Source: DATFVB01 sp963714035 (GTDB lineage: Bacteria; Acidobacteriota; Thermoanaerobaculia; UBA5066; DATFVB01). Taken from it: a DNA stretch of 64,000 nt. Location of the stretch: NCBI GenBank assembly GCA_963714035.1, contig OY970224.1, positions 2,170,001 through 2,234,000 on the forward strand, read 5' to 3'. Each line of letters begins with the position of its first letter. Within the stretch, counting starts at the first letter, position 1. The translations under genes and the position numbers were made by a program. Below the pieces are notes generated by a model. That model searched no databases. It was not told the origin of the DNA and saw only the letters and a program-made list of their open reading frames with translations. Positions 57,930 to 64,000 of the stretch are shown here, one piece after another.

Positions 57930-58548
57930 CTATGTTCAGCAAATTGTCACGCAGCCTCTTCAAACCAAGGACCTGATAGCCTCGAAGAGCGCGACAGTCC
58001 TTATATATTCTAAAATTAACGTCGCGTTCTAAAGTTGGTTCAGTCGCCGCGAGCGTACTTCGAGCTGCAAGCCAACGGGCCGCGAACGGCAAGAGCGGCA
58101 GAATCTTGTCGGTTGCAATACAGCCCCAATAAATGTATCTCCTCTGATGGTCGGCTACCGCAATCCTTTGCGCAGCTGTAAGTGATGCGAGAGTCACGTC
58201 GAGTGTGCGCAGATGATGCCACGCCTCAGAGAAGAAGCGATCAGAAATAATCGCAATATCAATGTCAGACTTGCTATGAAACTCCTTAAGATTCTTTGTC
58301 GGTCCAAGACTTCGACCGGTGGCGGCGCTCCCAACGACTATGATTTCGGATGGGTCAACGTCTATGTCTCGCGCTAGGCGCAGCCTCCATGTTCGGTAAC
58401 TGTCCCAAATGCCATCGAACACGAAGGGCGCTTTCTCGAATAGCAGTTCGTCTACCAGCTCTTCCGGATTACGTGTGACGATCGCGGAGCCTAAATCGTC
58501 CATCAGTTTGCGCAAGGTCCGGTCAACGAAGCACGTTGCGTGCGACAA
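57901..58548 (-). CDS. Nucleotidyltransferase-fold protein paired with DUF262
   Basis: 215 residues. A pol-beta-type nucleotidyltransferase motif is clear: IIVVGSAATGRSLG (Gly73-Ser74) followed by SKSDIDIAIIS (SDID at 94-97), the two-Asp metal site. The spacing between GS and DID is long (an extra loop KNLKEFH). No third catalytic Asp can be pinpointed, and the protein is shorter than CBASS CD-NTases (about 300 residues) but longer than MNT antitoxins. The C-terminus has a basic helix (KDCRALRGYQVLGLKRLRDN). It overlaps the downstream DUF262 gene. Candidate roles: AMPylating or oligo-adenylating antitoxin, or second-messenger synthase; none proven. Confidence 0.8.
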   Translation of the reverse strand: MSHATCFVDRTLRKLMDDLGSAIVTRNPEELVDELLFEKAPFVFDGIWDSYRTWRLRLARDIDVDPSEIIVVGSAATGRSLGPTKNLKEFHSKSDIDIAIISDRFFSEAWHHLRTLDVTLASLTAAQRIAVADHQRRYIYWGCIATDKILPLLPFAARWLAARSTLAATEPTLERDVNFRIYKDCRALRGYQVLGLKRLRDNLLNIDGGFGADLS

Positions 58549-58596
58549 GGGGGAAATGAGGCGAACGGCGTCTTGAGCATTGGGAAAGGTATTATT

Positions 58597-59349
58597 CTAC
58601 CACTGACTCGGTGCGATCCGCTTTCCCCCTACTGAGGGATCGGCGTGTTCGTCCAAAGCCTCTCTAATCGCCTTCATCGCGGTGTGAGACGGCCTCGCAT
58701 AGCGTTCGGTTACACGAACGGTCGAATGTCCCATCGCTTTCGCGATCACCTGAATCGAGACTCCTCGCGAGGCAAGAGTCGAACCGAACGTATGCCTCAG
58801 GTCGTGGAATCGGAACCGGCGTTTGATTCCAGCGATCGCCTTGGCGAGATCGAAATAGCGCCGGATCGTCGTTACCGAATAGGGCTGACCGCTGTCGGTC
58901 AGAAAGACCTGCTCCCCGACGATGGATCGGCCCCGGCACTCACCGAAAGCCGTCCGACAGGCTGACGAGACGGGGATCTCTACGAATCGCTTCGTCTTCC
59001 GCATCAGTAGCTGTACGTGATCGGTCTGGACGTGGGACCACTTCAAGGCAAGCAGGTCTCCCCGGCGTAGTCCCGTCTCCAAAGCCACGACGAAGATCGG
59101 TCGCGCAGCCCGGAACCGTGCGAAATGAAAATCGATGGCTAAGGACGTTGCGCTGCTGGCCGAGGCAGGCGGCGAATCATCTTCCGAAGGGAATTCGGTA
59201 ACGTGTGCCCGAACGACGCTCCCAAAACCCTCCCGATCGTTAAAGGCCCCGAGGAATCGTTCCCGCTCCTCGTCGGAGAGCTCAAGGCGAAGGGGTTCGA
59301 CCTTCTCATGCGGATAGTCGAAGCGTCCACCATGCCGACGCGCGCTCAT
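58597..59349 (-). CDS. Tyrosine-type integrase lacking the N-terminal domain
   Basis: 250 residues. The catalytic domain is complete: Arg95 in TGLRRGDLLALKW, a beta-hairpin Lys in MRKTKR, His182-x-x-Arg185 in HDLRHTFGS, His208 in GHSTVRVTERYA and the nucleophile Tyr217. The usual arm-binding and SAM-like core-binding domains (about 150 residues) are missing: the frame begins directly with the linker preceding the catalytic domain. Its ATG overlaps the stop of the HEPN-like gene (ATGA). Either a deletion removed the N-terminus or this is a short integrase variant. As a remnant the island would be immobile; with its catalytic residues intact it may still work with a partner. Confidence 0.88.
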   Translation of the reverse strand: MSARRHGGRFDYPHEKVEPLRLELSDEERERFLGAFNDREGFGSVVRAHVTEFPSEDDSPPASASSATSLAIDFHFARFRAARPIFVVALETGLRRGDLLALKWSHVQTDHVQLLMRKTKRFVEIPVSSACRTAFGECRGRSIVGEQVFLTDSGQPYSVTTIRRYFDLAKAIAGIKRRFRFHDLRHTFGSTLASRGVSIQVIAKAMGHSTVRVTERYARPSHTAMKAIREALDEHADPSVGGKRIAPSQW

Positions 59350-60104
59350 TCCAACTCCCTTTCGAGTAAGCGAATCTGGTCACCTAGCGAGGCGATGCGA
59401 GCCACGATCCCTTGCCGTACGAGAGACAATCGCCCGTAGAAATCAGCAATCTCCTGCCTTTGAGTGTCGCTCATCTCCCCTTTGGCCGTGTCCGGAAGCG
59501 CGGCTATTTCCGTGGCGACCGTGTCCATGAGGCCCCGAAGTCTCTCGTAGTTAGCCTGATGCGAGCGAACAAACAATTGAGCGAACATATTTATCATCCA
59601 CTCCGCAGCACGTCGAACGTTCGCCACTTCGTCGTTCTGAATAGCGAGGTCGCTTGGGTGTTGCGGATGAGTTACGCGGTGCCGAATCGCAACCAAATCC
59701 TGAAATAGACTCCACTCGCTGGAGGACCTGTCCAATAGGGGTACGGTCAGGCCGGAAACACGCGAATACGCGTCAAACGTGAACAAGACTGCATTGCGGA
59801 GCGGCGAGGATGTCTGTCTTCGCTTCACGGCTCCGTTCTCGGCAATCCAATAGCTATAACCGCCAGCAAGAATGGCGCGCTCGCCCTCGGTGAGTATCGT
59901 CGACGCCTCCGGATGTTCAAGAATGCATCTCTGCAAGACAGACGTAAGACCTTCGATAAGGGCAATAACGGAACGGACGTACTGTCGGCGGACAATGGGC
60001 GTATCTGACGCCGCGAGCGCCTCTGTGCAAGCAGTCACGTCTTCTGACAAGACTGCAAGCATGTCCTTGAGGATCGCGTAAGCTTCCTGTAATGCTGTTG
60101 CCAA
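59346..60104 (-). CDS. Helical protein with HEPN-type R-x4-H motif
   Basis: 252 residues, almost entirely helical. The segment FQDLVAIRHRVTHPQHP contains Arg141-x4-His146, the active-site pattern of HEPN RNases, placed between predicted helices as in Abi and toxin proteins. A long C-terminal coiled region (RQEIADFYGRLSLVRQGIVARIASLGDQIRLLERELE) may mediate dimerisation. I recognise no named family. It is 49 bases downstream of the Mod gene and translationally coupled to the integrase gene. A role as RNase effector (abortive infection) alongside the restriction system is inferred. The first residues (MATALQEAYAILKDML) follow a plausible start. Confidence 0.7.
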   Translation of the reverse strand: MATALQEAYAILKDMLAVLSEDVTACTEALAASDTPIVRRQYVRSVIALIEGLTSVLQRCILEHPEASTILTEGERAILAGGYSYWIAENGAVKRRQTSSPLRNAVLFTFDAYSRVSGLTVPLLDRSSSEWSLFQDLVAIRHRVTHPQHPSDLAIQNDEVANVRRAAEWMINMFAQLFVRSHQANYERLRGLMDTVATEIAALPDTAKGEMSDTQRQEIADFYGRLSLVRQGIVARIASLGDQIRLLERELE

Positions 60105-60153
60105 TGCTTGCAGGTCCTTCTGGCGAACCTATGTCTCTGGTGGTGTGCTGAGG

Positions 60154-62493
60154 TCAGCCCGCCGAAATCGGCACCAACGTCATAGTGTCGTTGCCAAAAA
60201 TGTCAATCACCTTTACCGCGATAACGTAGCGTCCTGCATGTGAATAAACGTGAGCGGCAGTTGTCAGTTCAAGGTCGCGGTTCTGGCGCGTTCGGAAGCT
60301 CTGCCATTCGTTCTCGAAGATGTACGCGCCTGTCCAACGCTCTTCGAACTCGGTAGCAAGGAGGTCGAGATCGCGCTGAGGAGGCTCATGGCCGGGCAGA
60401 TGGCCCTGAACAACTTCCAGCCCGCTTCCTCGCGGCACCTTAATGATTTCCTTCCGGCTTTCGTAGTTGAAGGCCACGGCCCAATAGTCGACCCAATCAG
60501 TCCAGTCCTTCGTGAGTACCGTGCGCGTGACGATTCCCTCCTTATCCTTGCTCACCTTGAGGAGTTGGCCCTGCTCGCAAACGACCTCGCTCTTCCCTTC
60601 CTTCAGGTCAGCGGTGATGGCATCCACTAGACCCTGTGAGTAGTAGACCGAGAAGTCCGTTAGCTCCACCGCCACGGCGAGGGAGTTCGCCTTCTCGACA
60701 CGTGGTGTGACTTCGATGTAGGCGACGTCGTGAAAACGCACCTGACCCCTCTCAACCGCCCTCTTGTCGAAGACCTCAGGTGGAATCGCCTTGGGTGCGA
60801 GGTCAATGCCCTTCTGCTTAGCCTCCTGAAGTACGGCGGGGAAAAGGCCCATCTCGAACTCGAACGCGAGAACGTCTACCCGGGAAGCACCGCGCTTGCG
60901 ACATTCCGTGATGACTTCTTCCACGAATAGACGACCCACGGGCAGGTTGATCGGCCCGACGACCACCAGCCGCCCGGCGATCTTGCCGTGGAAGAAACCT
61001 GCTTCGGGCAGGGGCTCGGCACGGTAAGCCTTGAGGATTAGGTCGCGGAACGCCTGCTCCTTAGTCGCTAAAGCCTGTTCCCTCTTCTTTCCCGTCAGCC
61101 GTCCGGAAACGTTGAGGTAAGCTTGCCGCTCGTATCGTCCAAGATTGAGCACTTCGAAGGCTCGGAACTGTTGTCCTGATGCTTTCAACTCGCGCTGCAC
61201 TTGGATCAGCCTCTTGCGTGTCGTGTGGATGCCGAACTTGCCAAGATCTGTGGCGACCCATTTCCGCCCGAGTTTTTCCGCGACCGCGGCCGTCGTACCA
61301 CTACCCACGAAGAAATCCGCGACCAAGTCGCCTTCATTGCTACTGGCTCTTATAATTCGATCGAGCAACAATTCGGGCTTTTGGGTAGGATAATCAAGCC
61401 GCTCAAATCCTGAGCGCGTCATCCGGAGGTCCGGCCAGATTGATTGGCAAGGCTTTCCCGGGCTCTCGTCGAGATATTGCTTCAAATATGGAAACCCGGT
61501 TGAAGAGAAATAGATTCCGTTCTTCTTGAGCAACTCATCTATGCCAGTCTGGTCGAATGCCCAATGCCTTCCCTTCGGTGGCGGAATACTCCGGTCCCCG
61601 AATTGCCTTGCCGGACCTGAGCCTCCCGCTGTAAGGGTGTTCGCCCAGAATCTACGACCCGTGCCCTCCTCGACAGATCGAAACCTTTCTTCAATGTATT
61701 CATCGTCGTAGGCCATGAAGACCGGGTTGTACGTCCATTTATCTGATTTTGAATAAAAGAGGATGGAGTCATGTACGACGCCGTATTGCTTCGAATCATT
61801 GTGTGCGCCATGCCGTTGCCAGATAATTTCGTTGCGGAAGTTGGTGATCGAGAATACCTCATCCATTACCGCGCGGAGAAGATGACTGACATTTGGGCCG
61901 ATGTGGACGTAAATACTACCGTCGTCAGCTAGGAGGTCATTCATTAGCCTCAGGCGTTCGTAGATCATCGCGATGAACGAATCGGTACCTCGCCCCCACG
62001 TGTCACGATAGGCGATCTGTTCGAGGAGGTTCGGCTCTTTATGGAAGGTTTCATCACCAATTTCGATGTCCATGCTGAAGTCCGCGCCCACGTCGAAAGG
62101 CGGGTCGATGTAAATAAGCTTGAGTCCGCCCGCGTCCTCGATCTGACGGCGAAGCGAGCCGCTCTTCAGGGATGAGAGGATGAGCTTGTTGTCGCCCCAG
62201 ATGAGCTTGTTCGTCCAGCCCTTGATCTGTCTGCCACCGAGATCGAGGTCCAAGGACTCGGCGTCGCGTGTCTCCTGACGTGGTTCGTCGATATGCTCCA
62301 GCGTCTGGAAGGGAAGAATGGCGGTGCAGACTTCAGGCGATTTGCCGTTCCATACGAGTTCGACCTCTCGCTTGTCTTGGAAAAGCACGAAGCGGTATTT
62401 ATCAGGGAACGGCTTGTTCTCATTGATGAGCCTTATCAGGTCGCGCTTCTCGGCATCGGACAGCTCGTTGGTGTCGGAGGGTGGGCGAGCCAT
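60154..62493 (-). CDS. Type III-like DNA methyltransferase (Mod)
   Basis: 779 residues. Beta-class amino-methyltransferase: motif IV DPPF at 130-133 comes before motif I FVGSGT at about 394-400, with DYPTQKPE (motif X) at 368-375. Between them is a target-recognition region containing GSIYVHIGPNVSHLLRAVMDEVF and NEIIWQRHG. The long C-terminal region (400 residues) is of the kind found in type III Mod proteins that contact Res. Methylation of adenine at N6 is the likely reaction. It starts two bases after the Res stop, so the pair is an operon with Res first. Confidence 0.92.
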   Translation of the reverse strand: MARPPSDTNELSDAEKRDLIRLINENKPFPDKYRFVLFQDKREVELVWNGKSPEVCTAILPFQTLEHIDEPRQETRDAESLDLDLGGRQIKGWTNKLIWGDNKLILSSLKSGSLRRQIEDAGGLKLIYIDPPFDVGADFSMDIEIGDETFHKEPNLLEQIAYRDTWGRGTDSFIAMIYERLRLMNDLLADDGSIYVHIGPNVSHLLRAVMDEVFSITNFRNEIIWQRHGAHNDSKQYGVVHDSILFYSKSDKWTYNPVFMAYDDEYIEERFRSVEEGTGRRFWANTLTAGGSGPARQFGDRSIPPPKGRHWAFDQTGIDELLKKNGIYFSSTGFPYLKQYLDESPGKPCQSIWPDLRMTRSGFERLDYPTQKPELLLDRIIRASSNEGDLVADFFVGSGTTAAVAEKLGRKWVATDLGKFGIHTTRKRLIQVQRELKASGQQFRAFEVLNLGRYERQAYLNVSGRLTGKKREQALATKEQAFRDLILKAYRAEPLPEAGFFHGKIAGRLVVVGPINLPVGRLFVEEVITECRKRGASRVDVLAFEFEMGLFPAVLQEAKQKGIDLAPKAIPPEVFDKRAVERGQVRFHDVAYIEVTPRVEKANSLAVAVELTDFSVYYSQGLVDAITADLKEGKSEVVCEQGQLLKVSKDKEGIVTRTVLTKDWTDWVDYWAVAFNYESRKEIIKVPRGSGLEVVQGHLPGHEPPQRDLDLLATEFEERWTGAYIFENEWQSFRTRQNRDLELTTAAHVYSHAGRYVIAVKVIDIFGNDTMTLVPISAG

Positions 62494-62495
62494 AA

Positions 62496-64000
62496 TCAGG
62501 CCTGATACTCGTTGAAGCTCGCCGCGAGCGCGGCCAACGTCTTTGGCGTGTGTTGATTAAAACTCTTCTGGTCAACGTAGATGAATCTGTAAACCACGCC
62601 GTCCTCGTCAGTGCTCGCCGTCGTAGCGTCGGCGCACCATTGCTTCAGACGAGCCATCTTCTGAGGCACGTCCAATTCTTCGCGGCCCTTCGTTTCGATG
62701 ATCCAGACGGCGCTGGCCGTGTCCCGGACGATGAAATCGGGGGTGTAGTTGGACAGGTCGCCGTCGGCCTTTACGTAATCGAGTTTGAAGCCTACCGCTA
62801 GGTAATTCTTGGCGAACGCCGCCACATCCGGCGCGCCCTGAAGAAAAGCGGCAAAGGTTAATTCGAAGCCGCTAGAATGAGGCTCGCCGACGGTTTTCGA
62901 GAAGATCGATTTGCTCGCCGCGAGGTATGGCCGCGGGTCCGTGCGGAAGGGGCGCATTTCCCGTAGGCGAATTCGATCTTCGATCCGCGTCGTGCCGGAG
63001 ACTTGGATCGTGAGCGCATTTATGGCCGTCTTGAAGGCATCGTACAAAACCTTACCGGCCTCAGGCTCCGAAAGATTTCGGAGAACGACCGGGTCCCCGA
63101 GGTCCACTGGCGACGGGCTGAAGAGATTCTCACGCATGAACAACTTCACCTTTCCATAGAGCACGTCGTAGCCACCGACCAAGCGCAGGTCCTTGAGCAG
63201 TTGGCGGGCGAAGAATGCTACGACGGAGCGGTAGTCGGCTGGACCGGAGCCGTCGAGATGGATGGTGTGGTGAATCTCGGCGTCGAGCATCGTCTTGAAC
63301 ACGATCTCCCGCGTTTCCTCGGGGGTGAAGGGCTTCATGGGGAGGCGCTTGTTTCCCAGCGCAGATGGGTCGACGGCGTCAAGGTCTTTGAAGTCGCGAT
63401 GAAACCGGCGGCTGAGCTTCGGAATTTGAATGTCGAGGGCGTTGACGTCTTTGTCAGGGTTTTCGGCGTCTACTTCCACGATGAGCGAATCCGGTCGCGC
63501 CCCTCCTCCGCCCATCGGCACGCGCTCGAAGGTGACGCCTTCGGTCTGAATGGATTCGACGAATTCCATGAATGCGGGCGTACCCATCACGGAAACAGTT
63601 TCGAGCGCGTCGGTACCGAAATACATCCGGCGCAGGCCACGCCCGAGTGTTTGCTCGGGGAGAATATTGCTCTTCGCAACGTAGGCGCGGAGGCCGACGA
63701 TCGTGGTGACGTTTCGCACATCCCAACCTTCCTTCAGCACAAGGACGGACACGATGGCCTTGAACGGGGATTCCCATGAGTCGATGTCGTTGGCTTGCTT
63801 TCTGAGCAAGTCAAGCTCTTCCTTGTTCTTGCCAGACGCGGCTTCAGAGATTTCGCCGTTGTTCTTCGTGTGAATCACGAGCACCCCGCCCTGCATTTCC
63901 GGGCAGACCTTTTCAAGGTACGCACCGACCTCATCGCAGTTGCGGGTGTCGTCCACCATGACGAAAAGGACCGCTTTCTTGCCCAGCGATTCGTGTTCCA
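62496..64000 (-). CDS. Type III-like restriction subunit Res (5' end outside the window)
   Basis: At least 501 codons are present; the N-terminal helicase motifs lie beyond the right edge. Visible parts: the C-terminal RecA-like domain with KAIVSVLVLKEGWDVRNVTTIVGLRAYVAKSNILPEQTLGRGLRRMY (helicase motifs V and VI, QxxGRxxR), and at the C-terminus a PD-(D/E)xK nuclease core: YTPDFIVRDTASAVWIIETKGRE (Asp...Glu-x-Lys). Res unwinds or translocates on DNA and cuts when two unmodified sites are met, together with Mod. It is the most upstream visible gene of the island operon. Confidence 0.9.
   Translation of the reverse strand, partial: EHESLGKKAVLFVMVDDTRNCDEVGAYLEKVCPEMQGGVLVIHTKNNGEISEAASGKNKEELDLLRKQANDIDSWESPFKAIVSVLVLKEGWDVRNVTTIVGLRAYVAKSNILPEQTLGRGLRRMYFGTDALETVSVMGTPAFMEFVESIQTEGVTFERVPMGGGGARPDSLIVEVDAENPDKDVNALDIQIPKLSRRFHRDFKDLDAVDPSALGNKRLPMKPFTPEETREIVFKTMLDAEIHHTIHLDGSGPADYRSVVAFFARQLLKDLRLVGGYDVLYGKVKLFMRENLFSPSPVDLGDPVVLRNLSEPEAGKVLYDAFKTAINALTIQVSGTTRIEDRIRLREMRPFRTDPRPYLAASKSIFSKTVGEPHSSGFELTFAAFLQGAPDVAAFAKNYLAVGFKLDYVKADGDLSNYTPDFIVRDTASAVWIIETKGREELDVPQKMARLKQWCADATTASTDEDGVVYRFIYVDQKSFNQHTPKTLAALAASFNEYQA

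Larger units (their letters stand above)
56771..64000. mobile_element. tRNA-anchored defence island (right end beyond the window)
   Basis: G+C falls abruptly after the tRNA-Ala gene. All six genes are on the minus strand and none resembles the flanking chromosome: DUF262, nucleotidyltransferase, tyrosine integrase, HEPN-motif protein, type III-like Mod and Res. A tRNA 3' end plus a tyrosine integrase is the classic integration arrangement. The right attachment site is not visible, so the element's limits and its attachment core are unknown. Confidence 0.75.

Noticed and set aside
57901..58548. CBASS cyclase assignment for the nucleotidyltransferase
   Set aside because: The protein is about 215 residues, no third catalytic Asp could be placed, and no CBASS effector or Cap2/Cap3 genes are nearby, so only the fold is claimed.

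Overview
The window is very GC-rich (one line counted by hand near 52.6 kb is 75% G+C) up to about 56.8 kb, then drops clearly (48% and 57% in two lines counted at 58.2 and 60.9 kb). The left 56.8 kb look like a chromosome of an Acidobacteriota-type bacterium, perhaps Thermoanaerobaculia. This is inferred from Ser/Thr kinases fused to periplasmic propellers, large BNR-repeat secreted proteins, a PSP1/RicT protein, an extended Hfq-like protein and several GT-C membrane glycosyltransferases. No rRNA is present to confirm it.

Layout. 0-15 kb: a kinase running off the left edge with a decayed duplicate of its leader, a secreted tyrosine/dual-specificity phosphatase, a halogenase-like flavoprotein, twin WxxGxW proteins, a PP2C phosphatase, a GH47 mannosidase next to a giant BNR-propeller protein, lipoproteins, a hemerythrin and an aminotransferase. 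15-23 kb: amino-acid permease and GT-C protein; eno with a ftsB-like gene; a phosphohexomutase carrying an in-frame tandem-repeat insert; ricT and an hfq-like gene. 23-30 kb: a polysaccharide cluster on the minus strand (three GT2 enzymes, one GT4, a polyprenyl-phosphate sugar-1-P transferase and a methyltransferase). 30-44 kb: serS, a MocA-like nucleotidyltransferase, tRNA-Ser, fatty acid desaturase, sulfatase-fold protein, amidohydrolase, cupin, LLM and OYE flavoenzymes, CsbD. 42-56.6 kb: three GT-C type membrane proteins, BNR and PQQ-like propellers, a second kinase with a small membrane protein and a 5'-3' exonuclease, and a lone Rieske protein.

From tRNA-Ala (56.7 kb) to the right edge lies a lower-GC island with all six genes on the minus strand: type III-like Res (partial) and Mod, a protein with a HEPN-type R-x4-H motif, a tyrosine integrase lacking its N-terminal DNA-binding domain and overlapping the HEPN-like gene, then a nucleotidyltransferase-fold gene overlapping a DUF262 (ParB/GmrSD-type) gene. 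This is a tRNA-anchored defence island. The NTase-DUF262 pair and the HEPN-like gene are the best candidates for an undescribed anti-phage or toxin-antitoxin system.

Between genes there are several dispersed families of hairpin-forming repeats, some with conserved stems but changed loops or changed stem sequences, which suggests selection on structure. Starts were chosen from ribosome-binding sites, four-base stop/start overlaps, signal peptides and family lengths. Gene functions come from motif recognition by eye, without database searches.
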